Below, piece after piece: positions 39,901 to 52,230 of a stretch of DNA of 64,000 bases. The DNA lies in the NCBI GenBank assembly GCA_032173965.1, contig CM063284.1, positions 102,486,410 to 102,550,409 on the forward strand, written 5' to 3'. Made by a program: the position numbers and the translations under genes. Each line of letters starts with the position of its first letter. Within the stretch, counting starts at the first letter, position 1. The DNA is from Sitta carolinensis (Eukaryota > Chordata > Aves > Passeriformes > Sittidae). Below the pieces are notes generated by a model. It was not told the origin of the DNA, ran no database searches, and was given only the letters and a program-made list of their open reading frames with translations.

Positions 39901-42900
39901 TAGGCCTATCTCATTGTACAGTTTACATCAATAGTTCCACCTGTTAGTGTTACCAAGTTGTTACACATATGTATGATTTAACAGTTAAATTACTGCTTCA
40001 TTATCTTAGTACTCAAAAATAACCTAAGCATTTTTTTCCCCAAGCACTTCAAAACTTGGCAATGAAAATGGTAATTATGGGAAAGTCTCAAGAGAATTTA
40101 CAGCAAAAAAAAAAAAATTCTTATGGAAGTCTAAAACTTCATTCACCTTCTGGGTTACTGTATGCAATTTACATAAACAAGCACATGCACACATACACAC
40201 ACACAATTTTGTATATCCTATAAACCTATTTGATTTTCATCATCTGCCAAGAGTAATTTCCCTGGTTCTACATTACTTACGAGAATGTTTTTTGATACCT
40301 ATCATTTGTGTATGTGTGTATTCCTGTAGAAAACAATTTGCTTTCCAGAACTCCCTCTGACACAGGACTATATCTCTTCCTTTGAAAAAGTAATAAATAA
40401 TGCATACAGGTAGTTTTGTATATAGATTAATAAAATCTTTCATAGTCTTCACACCTTCAGCAAAAGATTACTGAGAATATAAAAAAAATACACCGAATAA
40501 GGTGAAAGACAGCTTTCAGGAAAGACGAAAAGAAAGCCAAATCCAGGAAATAAACTATTTACATAAGGTAGAAGAGAGATTGGCCATTAAAATGATACCG
40601 TTCTTAGTTTCTTGTCTGCAAATGAAGTAGTTCACATCCTGCACGCATAAACCAAGGTATGAAAGATTTCATCCTCTCCCCTTTTATCAAAAAATATACA
40701 TTAGTCTGTTGCTACTGGTAAATCTGATGATGCTGCTTACTAGAGCTGTCAGATATATCCTGAGATCCTATTGTTATCTGCTCGCCTTCAACGAATTTCT
40801 ACTTTTAGTCCTCCATTTCTGCAATAAAATTAATGTGTTTGAGAAATACATTTTAAAGTAACTATTTACATTTCAACCATGTTTTAGAATAAAGCCAGGA
40901 AAAAATAAATTACTACAGTGAAGTGATGACCTCTCTTTTTCATCAGCTATAGCTTTCCACTCTTTGAGAAACCTCTCTCAAGAAAGGCTACTCACATTGA
41001 GTCAAAGCACATGCCTAAAAATGCAATTGCAATATCAAAAGATTGTGTTTGATATTAAAATGGAATTTCATTATATCTGGGTATGATTTGACAGCAATTT
41101 CCTGTAAATCATACTGTAGATCATTCCAAGAATAAACGGCACACAGAGGCAGTTGAACGAACCCACTGCAAATAATGAGAAGCAGCAGATGAGGATGGGA
41201 AAATGAAGAGATGGAGACATGCCTCAGAAGCTAAGGAAAACCAAATCAATTCTTTGCAGCCAATACACTGCACCAAAAGCAGGTTACTTCCAAAAAGGAA
41301 TTCTAACCCCTGTCTCCTGTAATTCAGATTTGTGTTTCCTATGCCAATTTACTGGACACTAACAGGCTTTTCAGAAGACTGTCTCAGCTGTTTTCATTTG
41401 ACCATTAAAGGTTCAGTGTCCCACCTGTATTTCTTTCCAACAGTGAGAGCACAGGAAGGAGCATGGGAATGACATTTGTACTGAACTGTTCAATAGGAGA
41501 GAAAGAGTCATCCCATACTGGCAATAACCTGTGTTGTTCACAGATGTGAAAAAGAAAACATCAGCAGATTAGACACATCTGTTAATTTTAGATATTCAGG
41601 TTTATTTTTAATGTATGTTTATGTTTAGAACACAACCTAGCAGAGATGCGAATTCATAAACATACAATCTAACCAATGACCTTATTAACCAGACACTCAT
41701 TACAAAGACAAAACCAAACTTGTATGATACTCTGTGGTATTCTTGAGTCCCTTCACTTGAATTTAACCTAAAATGGTATCACTGAAAATACCCACGATTT
41801 GCTGTCAGATTACCTGACAAGCTTGAGACCATAGCTCATGAACTAGGGAGTATGGCTGGCTAGTGGAATGAGGAAAAATGTTTTTGTGCACTATGCAGTA
41901 GGTAAACAGCATTCTGTCTTCCCTTTCCCAAAAGAGTAAATACTGATCACAGCATCATGAAACAGATTTCATGCCTCAGTGGTATGATTTGGGCAGCTAA
42001 CATATGAATTGTCATTCCCTTAAGGCCCTTTCAATTGCAAAAAGTTCTACAATACTCCATAAATTAAAAGACTTCATGTTCCATCGGGAATAAGAGTGGG
42101 AAAAACTTGGGGAAAAAAAAAAAAATGAGGAAAGCGAATAAAAAAAAGTGAGGGAAGTGGAGTACGATTTATGGATTTCACTTAGGACTGCTTCAAGGCC
42201 TGGGCATTATTAGACTAAGAACATCTACGCTGTTTCCAACAAGTACTTAGGAAAGACATGGAGATGAAAATAACGAACCAACTCACAACTATTAATTTGT
42301 TTTAAAGAACATAGAGACCTCACAGTCTAGCAGAGTGCAAAAAGTAAAGAATTTGTTCATCAGATAAATGCGTACCTCTAAACTTGAACTCTGCTTCTTG
42401 GAAGTAGAGAGGTACTAAATAAAAGAGACAGAAGTACAGTAGTGAAATCCTGCCACTACTGGAAACTGCAGAAATGTCACTGAATTCAGTGGTTTTGTGA
42501 TTTCATCCTGGCAATTTACCTGTACTTCAGACTAACAATGTGAATCTGAAAAAAATGACAGGTACTGGAAATCATTTGGGAGCAATTATTTCACAGTATT
42601 CTGAAACTGTCAAATCCAAACAGATCAGGCCTCCTGATACAACTTACATGGCAGAAATGCTGAAAAGCCCCTGATAATATCACTCAACTGTATTTATTTA
42701 TTTAGCTACTATGATTTACCCTTAAGGTTTTATAGGTGTAATGAAACAAACCACCAAAAGGATAGTAGAAAAGGCTTAGACTTACTGGTGAGCAAACTAA
42801 GCATATCATAGATATTGCATGATTTGTTTGCTGTACCACTAAAGCCTGAATCCTTCTTACCAGAGTGCTAGCACAGATGTCCACAGGGAATGGTGTTCAT

Positions 42901-43284
42901 TTTATTCTAGCTCTAGTGTATATAAGAATGTCTTAAGATGTTTTGTAGTTGAATATTGGGTTTAGTGCTACTGGGAGCGTAAGGATCGTCAATGTCCATT
43001 TAACCAGCCACATGACGTAGAAGATAGCATGCTTTCTGACAGCTCTTACTGATAGCTGCATTGCACTCACAGTCCTGCAGCAGGGTCATGAGATGTCATA
43101 CAGAGGCATATACAAAATTCCTCAGCATTACAGCATGAAACCAGAGAGTGAGGTGATGAATGGACAGCTGCAAGGGCTGGAGATCTGTTACCCAATAATG
43201 ACCCAGTGCACTAAAATACAGCTGATCCTGCAGGGAACTGTTATCTCATAGCCTCGACTTCCAGCATCCCACACATGGAGCTGT

Positions 43285-43568
43285 TTGATCAGTCTTACTG
43301 TAAGTTGCAGCAGACATCTGTGGAAACTGGCAAACAAGTGCAAAAATAAATCCAAGCTATCCAGGAGATCCTGCCGACTTCTAAAACATTCTTACGCAAA
43401 GGCACACCTGGAATTTGCACAACCTGAGGCTGATTACCAGGGGGCCTATAGTTGTACAGGCAGAATAAATAAACAGTGGCCATGCAGGAAGATAAAATTC
43501 CTCTATAAGTCTGTCTGTCACTACTTTCTTATCCTTCATATAGAAAAAAAAAAAAAAAAACAAAAAAA
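43285..43568 (+). other. A-tailed segment, possible retrocopy or SINE-like piece (uncertain)
   Basis: A stretch with somewhat higher GC than its surroundings ends in AATAAATAAA (43465-43474), then a 17-A run (43544-43560) interrupted once and followed by eight more A. The open frame 43285-43581 has no recognised domain. The layout resembles a poly(A)-tailed insertion but no source gene or target-site duplication was identified. Confidence 0.25.
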
Positions 43569-45270
43569 ACCAACATCATAATCATACATAAGCAAGAAAT
43601 CAACTCAACCTTAGTTGATATTTTGGAAGTGCTATGCTGTTAATAAAAAAGTCTAGAAGGATAATTAATTTCCACAATAAAGGAACTAAATTCCAGCCTG
43701 GTAAAGAATTTATGTGTGTCCTAAATTCTGTGAAAAAAAATTAAAGGTGAAATGATACTGTCCTGAAATAGCTAGAAAAACCGAAGGGAATGAGGATTTC
43801 CTTATACTGAATTCTACCTTCAGTTTTACAGTAGAGCATCACGTCGAAGTTCAAAGGTTCTAGAAAGGATATAATTGGTGAAAGAGCAACCCCTTATTTT
43901 CCCACACATGCTAAACCCTTTCATGACTAGAAAAATAATTCTTTCAAAAAATCTTGGTGGCTTAGGAAAGATAGGAGTTTAATCCTACCAATTCAACAGT
44001 GAATACTGTCTTTAAGGGTTGGAGCACTAGAAAAATATCAGCCTTGTATCAGCAAGAGGTCAGAAATACCCATGCGAACCCAAATAAAATCAAAGGAGAT
44101 TTTCATTGCCTTCAGTGTATTAGATCAGGCTCTTTCTGAACAGACATAACAGTTCATCATTCATATAAAGATAAATGTGAGGCTTTGCTCTTCAAGTGAT
44201 TTTAGGGTTTTTTTGGGCGTGTTAGAGTTCTCATATCTACTCAGTTGTTTAACCTCACAACACTTAAATTAATAATTTACAAAATGCAACTGAAAAGGAC
44301 AACCATAGTAAAAGCCTGAAATTGTTCAAAAGCAAAAATAGAGAATTTCATGTCTAAGTCCCACCTGTTACCACTGCCAATTTCATCTATCCCTCTTTCT
44401 CCACTTACTGCAGCTTCATCTGACTGATCTTCTCAGACATTGTTTCACTTACTTTGATTGTCCTTACTTCCTTCTCACAGACAATGTCTCAGTTCTGTCA
44501 TGTTGGTTTCCATGTACAGAAATCACTGGGATCTGGAGGCTGCTGTATTCCTAATCCTAAGTCCAAACACTATTGCTTGCTGTAGGGAACAACTCTGCTG
44601 AACAGCAGCAAGACAGCTGTTCAACTTGCACCCCTATAAATGTAAGAGATCAAGCTAAAAGGCATCTTTTTGATACCAAGCTACACATATGAATAAGGGA
44701 ACACTATCATTGCTGAAAGAAAATGAGTTGGAGCCAGATTTTCAGTCAAGATCTGACACCCATCTAGAAGCTACATTACTGATTAAATAAAAACCAATGG
44801 ACTCAATGAATATAAGTAAAATTCTTTGGCTCTGTAATACAGAAGGTCAGATTTGACTGTCATACACAGCCTTCTCTACACCTAAACTGTAAGAATGGAA
44901 TTTTAGCTGAAAATATTAAACAGAGATAGAGGTAAGCCAAGGAAATCATTATGCATAATACTGAAGTTAGCCAGCACAGTCATTATGAGAAAGTCATCTG
45001 TTCTTCCTTGGGGATTTAGCCTTTACTCATGATCACCATATGTAAGGAAAAGACTACTTTCATTTTTAGTTAGGTGTTCCACTGAAACGAGGCAGGAAAG
45101 CCTTCCAGTAGCATTTTCTACAACAGAATACCTACCATGCAGTAATTCAAAGGCACTATAAAATCTAATATTGATGAAATGAACAGCCCATAATTTCTCA
45201 CATTTCACATACCTTTCAGAGTCTCTCCTCTCTCCAGGTATCAGTGCATTAGGAAAAAAAAAGAAATTAC

Positions 45271-45386
45271 CTGTAACCAGAGTCTGTCAGCTGAGTCTGT
45301 TCCACCATTGGCAGTGCACTGAAAAGTAGCAAACTGTCCTGCATTGACTTCCACACTCTGAAGACGCAAGAAATGGGGAGTTTTTG
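45271..45386 (-). CDS. PTPRM: PTPRM exon: first half of the Ig-like domain
   Basis: This exon is 116 nt. The acceptor is TCCAACAG just above 45386 and the donor is GTAATT just below 45271. It enters in phase 1 and leaves in phase 0. The product is a threonine completed across the junction followed by 38 residues, starting [17 protein letters not shown] and ending DRLWLQ. It contains the first Ig cysteine in the [10 protein letters not shown] strand. The next exon carries the partner cysteine, so the Ig domain is split over two exons, as is usual for R2B phosphatases. In PTP mu the Ig domain is needed for homophilic binding together with MAM. The reverse-strand ORF at 45023-45208 nearby is intronic and unrelated. 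Confidence 0.94.
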
Positions 45387-48372
45387 CTGTTGGAGAAGAT
45401 AAACGTGTTAAAGTTATGCAAGACCAAAGTACCAGCTATAAAAAATACACCAAGCAAATGCAATAGTTCTGCTTTAAAACGTTCAAGTCACTGACTACAC
45501 GTTAGATTGTAGGTTGGTTTACTTCCATGCCTTGGAAAGAGCAGAATAGAAGGGTGCTGTGTAATCATTCCTGCTGTGTAAATCACCTTAGCTCAGCATC
45601 CCTCTTGTAATAACAACCTACTAAAAAAGATCATATTGGAAACTAATAATGTTTTGAAGACAAACCTATTAGATGCTTACATTATCAACTGGACAAGCCA
45701 GTAAGAAATGATGTTATCAGGGGAACAGTTTTTTCTTCTTAACCAAGTACACTGTCTATAGAGGAGATCCTTTAGAAATGTAGCTCACCAAACAGGTACA
45801 ATACTAACATAAAACTCCTCACCAACTACAGCTGTAAACTTTAAACACAATTCTTTTCTACAGCACTGCAGAAAAAAACCAAAACACAACATATAGTCTC
45901 CATACCAATGCTTATTTTTCATTTAGAAAGACAAAACAATCTCAGTAAAGATTAAAGCAATATACCTACAAGTAAGCTAATGAATGAAACCGATATTCAA
46001 ACAAGCATTATATCCACTGAAGCAAAAAAAGACAGCGTGTATTTTTGTTTTACTAGAAAGAGTCAAGCATGTAATATAGAAAAATATAGATATTTGATAC
46101 AGAAACCTATCCTTTAAAGTACAGTATTCCCCAACCTACTCAAATCCTACTGCAGCCAAGCAGACTTCTTGCACTGTCTATATTAATGGATAAACCAGGC
46201 TTGAACATTGCTTTTCAACGTGAAAATCTTAGCACTAACAGTAGGCTGGTAACTAAACATCTACTTTCTAGCAGAGCATTACAACCATTTAAAGTGTTGA
46301 TGTTATTTTCTTAAAAACCCTTATTACTGGGAGAAATTGCATTTAGAAGAAATTTATAAATAGCTAGCTTCATAAAAAAGTTGCTAAATATTCAGTGCAA
46401 GACAGCATAAGATGGAGGAGATGGAATAAAATAGCTCCAGTTAATATCTAAATATGGGATAAAATATTTTCTTAACTTCCTTATGGCAAATTTATTACAC
46501 ATATAGCCTTTTTTTCCTTAACACATTTCCCAACTAGGACAGACAGAGCTTAGGTGAAAATTATCCACTTCTTTGCCTATGAAACTACCAATGTCAGAAA
46601 TCCAGTATAATTTTTCAGTACGCCCCCCATTTCTCAGTAGTCTTATTTTTTTTTTAGATCTGCTTTTCCCCCACTCGATTTTACTGTTTCCTTGGTCTTC
46701 TTAAACTCTAGAAAACTAGTTTTCTGAATTACCAAGTATGGTCTAAGTGGAGAAGAGCATTGGTTTTTAAAAACAAACACGTATACACACAAAAACCTGC
46801 CCATCTACCACAACCATCCCTTTCATTTCTACGTGCCTACAATCTGTCTTCTGCTTGGTCTTTCTTTAGAGTTTGTACTACCCAGGCAACTGACTATCAA
46901 ATTTTTTTTTTCATTTCAATTTTTGTTTAAAGAGTTAATAATTCCAGAACTACTTTTCTGGGAATATACAGAAAGAGTATCATTATGAGCTTTACAAAGT
47001 TTTAGACACAGAATAGTTTTATTTCAATTTTCATCCTTTTCAATTTCCTTTAGACAATTTAACTGGTTTGATGTCTTAATTTCTAACATTTTAATTACTT
47101 CATCAAAGAACTTTTCATTAAAGCTTTCGCATTTCAATACTGTTACGTTAGAACTCTACATGCTACGGGCTATAACTCAGTCTCCACATTAACAAGAACT
47201 ATTTGCAGGTTTTGAGAATTGATTGGTACAAATGCACACATCAAACCTTTCAAGATCTGTATAAAAAAATTAGTAAGCTGATAAAATGCTGCTTCAGACA
47301 TATCCTACCTGAACCAAGGATATAAATTCAAAATGTAGAAGCAGCTATACTTTCTAACAGCATGAGAGCCTGCTGTGTTTATTAGAAATAAGTGACTCAG
47401 AAATAACAGCTGCTGATTCTGCATAACTGTCTCTGTATTTGAAGAAATGTGTGTGTCTTCTTGCCATTAACACTAAAACCATTTTTATGAGGTGCTTTGG
47501 TACTAACTGATAGAGCACTTTTTATTTGCAATCACAGCTCTTACCTAAAAGCCACAACAAATGCATGCAAGCTCAATATGGTGTAAGAGGAACAAACACA
47601 CAGAAATTGGTGTCTTCTTCCCCACTCAGTCTTTTGGTCACAAAAAGATCACAACTTACTACTCCATGTATGATCTTAATACAAGTTATTTAACAAACAG
47701 CATACATGTGAAGCAATGTTTTATTTAAGCAGTCTATTTAATTATGTCTGGATTACCGCATTAAAGCTTTATTTCAAAGGTTTGACTTGACGATTCAGGA
47801 TAATTAAGTATTACATGTCCTTAATAATGATATAAAGATACATATCTGAAGCATAAGTAAAGAAGAAATTGAGCCATGAACCTTGGGAAGTACCCTGAGT
47901 AACCTTGCTTAGCAAAGCCTCAGTCCTCAGCCAGAGCAGTCTTCTTCCTTCTAAGTCTTGGAAAAGATAATTATATATAGTTGGTTGTTGTGCTGCTCAT
48001 CTGCTCTCACTAATGTCTCAGCTTGTGATTACACTGAATTTTTGATGCACACAAAAAATTTATCAAAAAATCTTAGAATTACAGAATCATGATGATTCTG
48101 TAATTTTGTTCTTAAGGAGTTGCCGTATGTCCCAGTTTGAGTTTGGGACTCATGCTAAGTGCTGTACACAAGGTACACATAGGAGATGTCTTTAAAGACA
48201 ATAAAGTGCAATGATGCCATGTTTAGCAACACTTCATATATATACTCAGCCTGTACTTACGGCAGTGACATTGTTTTCTGACATTTTCCTTATCTTTTGC
48301 TCCACATTTATCGAAGCATAGTGGCACATTTACTTTAGGGCATCTGATTTACAACACAAGATGGGTACTTAC
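45387..48372 (-). other. PTPRM: PTPRM intron between MAM and Ig exons
   Basis: This short intron of 2986 nt has a GTAAGT donor at 48372 and a TCCAACAG acceptor at 45387. It is AT-rich with no recognised transposon. Its one structural feature is the 29-bp palindrome at 48077-48105. Confidence 0.85.
48077..48105. repeat. Palindrome, 14-bp arms with a 1-nt centre
   Basis: AATTACAGAATCAT (48077-48090), one G, then its exact reverse complement ATGATTCTGTAATT (48092-48105). The GATTCTGTAATT wording resembles CR1 3' tails, so it might be two CR1 tails head to head, but no CR1 body flanks it. Confidence 0.8.
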
Positions 48373-48451
48373 TACATGGATGTCCTAGAACTTTCACTTC
48401 ATCAATAGCCACATATCCAGAGTGGCCTGAAGTAACCACTTCAAAAACAAC
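48373..48451 (-). CDS. PTPRM: PTPRM exon: C-terminal end of the MAM domain
   Basis: This small exon is 79 nt, too short for ordinary ORF calling, and was found by reading the reverse strand. The acceptor is TTCTCAG just above 48451 and the donor is GTAAGT just below 48373. It enters in phase 0 and leaves in phase 1 with a single A. The 26 residues begin [19 protein letters not shown] and end in GHPC. The pattern of SGxxGYxAIDEVxV followed by a cysteine is the classic last strand of a MAM domain, and the final cysteine closes the domain by disulfide. The leftover A joins CA of the next exon to give threonine, which supports the pairing of the two exons. Confidence 0.93.
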
Positions 48452-51369
48452 CTGAGAAGCAGAAAGAGAATTTCAGTTAGCATCTTTGGAACACAGGGAA
48501 TATAAAATAGTTTGTCATGGAAAAATGACTCAACTCTTTCAATATGTTAAGAACACCTGGAAAACAAAACACAGTCATAAAACCCTCAAAATGTGTTGCT
48601 CTTATCATTAAAATTAACCAGAACAATTTTCATGTTTACATCATTTTTGAGATTTACAAGCAGGATCCTATATAGCTAGCAGTAGAAATAACCAATGTCT
48701 CCAGTATTTGGTCTGCCAAAGTCGTTATCTAGTAAATGCCTTAAGTATCAAGATCAGTATCTTATTTTCAACTCTTTGTCTTGCAGAATGAACGGCTTTT
48801 ATTCTAAAAATTACAATTCTGTAGTATACAGAGATTTACAGGGTATCCGACACAAACATACCTATTTTCAGGAATGTATTTTGCATGCTTTTAATCATCC
48901 ACCAAATGTAGTGAATTAAGCAAAGCAGATCCATTTGCCACGGTTTGTTTAATGGCTATAAATAGGTCACAAAATAAATGGACCGTTCTTGTAGTTTGAA
49001 TTAAGTACACTCTAAAGTAAACCTCTCCAAAGTTTGGCAGCCTTAGCTTTGAACATCCCAAGAATGCTTATAACAAATAGAAAAAATATGCCAGTAATGT
49101 TAACAGGTACATTTCCACACCAATGCTCAAGAAGTTCGTGCTAAAATCCAGGCAGTTTGCTCGGGAAGTTAACTCTAACTGCCTCTTCTCTCAGGACAAG
49201 AGGAAGACAAAGCTCAGAAACCATTTTTCGCACATATGCTGTACTTGTCCTTGGAAGAGATGCACACACTATATACCATATCCCTTACTGAATGATACAG
49301 AATGCAAATACATGATGAGGATAACCTATAGCTCTGTAATACACCACAATTTCCTGATGTTGAATATAGACTCAGAACATCAATTCTGATTTTAAAACAA
49401 ACCTTGTGGTGAGAAAAACCTTCATGCCCTTCTGCCTCTGCCTTCCCCCTTCTTTTCATTGCTCTACCTGTGGAAACTGATCTGTTGGCTGCTCACAGAT
49501 TTCTTCTCCCCAGCCTCTGCCCATTTCTCCCTATCAGTCCCACTGGAATAAAATTGTAAATATGGCATTAACTCTACATGCCTGAAAAGGAAAAAAATAC
49601 TTTTCATTCTAGTTCTGCCTCCTGTCTACAAAAAATTTCAACCTAAAGCGCCAGTGTTGCCATTAAACGAATCATGCAGCAAGAAAAAAACCACAAGATG
49701 TCAATGAGCAAAGTCCAAATGCCACCAAAATTTTTTTCAGAAACCAGTTCTGCAAGAAAAGGGTTGCTCAGCTGGCTTTCTTAATTCCAGATGGCACTCT
49801 ACTGGCTCTTAAATTTGGTATTACTGATCCACAGCAACAGGCTGAACAGGGTATGGATTTGGCTCCCAGCATTGACTTTAACAGCAGCACAAGACCCAAG
49901 AATGCGGCTCCTGTTTTCAGTCACTGAACTTTGAAAAAAGAACAAGCATTTCTCCCTATTAAGAAATACGACAAACTGTATGTTCTTCATTTGTGTTACA
50001 ACCTCTGAAAAAAAAGTAATTATGCTGATGGCCTTGGAAAAAGGTAGAGAATGCTCAGTTTCCTGAAGAGCTACCAAGCCTATTCCAAACTGAGAACATC
50101 TGAAATAAAATAGGGTATGAGAACCATGGCACAGCCCCAGAAGCTAACCTGCAGTTAAGGCACAGATGTTGTAACACAGTAGTGGAAAACAAGGAGCACA
50201 AATCCAGGTCTCAGAAATTATGAAAAAGTTTCCCAGGGAAATATGCTACCACAAAGTAAGTCCCTGAGACAACTGAATCTAGGTGTGTATGCAAAGACCT
50301 GTCTCTAAAAACACAGAGGGCTGGGAACAGTTACTGATTTGTTTCCTGTATTCCCTAGTGGCTTTGAGTTTTCTCTGTTAAGAAGAAAAAAAATGTTAAC
50401 AACTAACTTTCTGGGGTTTACTGAAACATAACCTAAAAAAAAAAATAAAACTCAACCCTCTCATTCCTATGGAGCACTCAGCATAAGAGCAGCTGCACGA
50501 AGCCATCTGAAAGGCCGACTTGATCCATGATCCCATCACTGCAGAGTAAAGGATCTTTTTTCAGGTTCTCGACTTTCAAACATGCTAAATTCTGAAAGAT
50601 ACCCTGAGGAACCGGCACATGCACACCTGTGGAGCAGCCAGCTAAACCAGTCAGAAATTTTTTGCTAAAAATGTAACTGTCAAGAAACAAGGACTTAACT
50701 ATTTTAAAAAATGCTACATAAGAGGGTCTTTTCTAAAGAACTACCTGACTTCCAGCAAGACCAATAACCTGAGCTTTAGGGAGAGAAAACATGCAACACC
50801 TGAGTCAATCACAAAATAATTTCCATAATTTATAACAGAGGAACTTATCTATACAGGCTCTCTGAGACACTTTAAATATCTCAGTATGGCAACCTATTCA
50901 GAGCCAAAAAAGCTTGTAGATTCCTATTCCTTCAGTTCATAGGCAGAAACTACAATCTTGAAACAAGTGAATCAGAAATGCTAACAACAATAGCAGAGAA
51001 AAACTCAGCTACTGATCTAAAATACCCTGCTGTATCTCTAGACAAAATACCAAAAGTGTCATTCCACAAAAAAAAACAGGCAATGTGTCAAGAAAATGCC
51101 AGCTGGACATACAACTGAATTACAATTATTGACATTAAAGAGAGTATGTTCCAAAGAAAAGTATTATAAATTGAAATACTGTCAGTTTAATCGTGCTTCC
51201 ATTAAAAGCAATAGCCAAACTGATATCAACTTTAATGACTTTAACTTTTAGTCTCTTCTGACATGGAATATGCCATTTTTAGTAAATGGAAAAATGCACT
51301 AAAGCCAATAGTGATACACCATTGTCAAAGAGAGACACTGATTCATATATAGAAGAAAAAATATGCACA

Positions 51370-52230
51370 AATACTGACTGGTCAGAACTGAATGACTGCA
51401 TACCTGAGGAGAAGGACTTTGTGTTGCTGGATGAGAAGGTTAAAACAACCCGGATGCATGCACTTGCAGCCCTGAAAGCCACATGCATCCTAGGCTGGAT
51501 CAAAACAGGATTGGCCAAAAGGTCAAGGCAAGTGATTTTCCCCCTCTACTCCCCTTCAGTGAGACCCCACCTGGAGTACTGCATCCAGCTCTTGAGCCCC
51601 CAAGAAGGGCACAAACCCTGTTGAAGGAAGTTCAGAGAAGGGCCAGGAAGACGGTCAGAGGGGTGCAGCACCTCCACTATGAAAAGGCTTAGATAGCTGG
51701 GGTCATTCAGCCTGAAGGAGAAAAGGCTCCAGGGACCATAGAATGGTTTAGGTTGGAAATGACCTTAAAGTTCCAACCCCTTTGTCATGGGCATGTCATG
51801 CACCTTTCACTAGACCAGACTGTTCAGAGCTCCATTAAACTTTGTCTCATCATGAGATACCACATTACAGGTGTACCTATAACCACATATACATACTGGA
51901 GATCTTTCTATGGCCTTACAGTACCTAAAGGTATAGGAGAGCTGGAAAGGGACTTCTCACAAGGGCATGTAGTGATCTGACAAGGGGCAATGGCTTTGAA
52001 CCGAAAGAGGATGGATTTAGATATTAGGAAGAAAATCTTTACTGTGAGTTGTGTAACACTGGCACAAGTTCCCCAGAGAAACTGAGCTCCATCTCTGTAA
52101 GTGTTCAAGGATCGGTTGGATGGAGCTTTAAGAAACCTGGTTTTATGGAAGATGTCCCAGCCACAGCAGGTGTTTGGCGCTAGATGATCTTTAAGGTCCC
52201 TTGCAACTCAAATCATTCTATGATTCTATG
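51370..52230 (+). mobile_element. CR1 LINE, plus orientation, interrupted by a second CR1
   Basis: The left part includes the end of the coding region and 3' part (GAGAAGGACTTTGTGTTGCTGG, GAGACCCCACCTGGAGTACTG, CCTGAAGGAGAAAAGGCTCC). The right part resumes at about 51909 with CAGTACCTAAAGGTATAGGAG and ends in CATTCTATGATTCTATG at 52230, the normal CR1 3' end. The frame at 51286-51624 reads SVRPHLEYCIQLLSPQ, a familiar translated piece of CR1. The segment 51735-51908 does not belong to this element. Confidence 0.88.
51735..51908 (-). mobile_element. Nested CR1 3' fragment, minus orientation
   Basis: ACCATAGAATGGTTTAGGTTGG followed by GACCTTAAAGTTCCAACCCC is the reversed 3' end of a CR1. It interrupts the outer plus-strand CR1 between CTCCAGGGA and GGCCTTACAGTACC, which are adjacent in CR1 consensus. 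It is therefore younger than its host element. The right edge is approximate. Confidence 0.75.

Larger units (their letters stand above)
29490..45270 (-). other. PTPRM: PTPRM intron inside the Ig domain
   Basis: This 15,781-nt intron has a GTAATT donor at 45270. It is mostly AT-rich unique DNA. Simple features are a 17-bp perfect tandem duplication at 30852-30885, a duplicated 13-bp AAAACTACTATTT near 31178-31204, a pyrimidine-rich duplication at 33863-33907, a 47-A run at 36855-36901, a CA-rich patch near 40193 and an A-tailed segment ending near 43568. No CR1 or LTR was recognised with confidence in this interval, which is repeat-poor compared with its neighbours. Confidence 0.85.

Noticed and set aside
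51286..51692. Open frames of 112 and 69 codons
   Set aside because: They are translated CR1 sequence (SVRPHLEYC is a familiar CR1 piece) and break where the nested CR1 enters.
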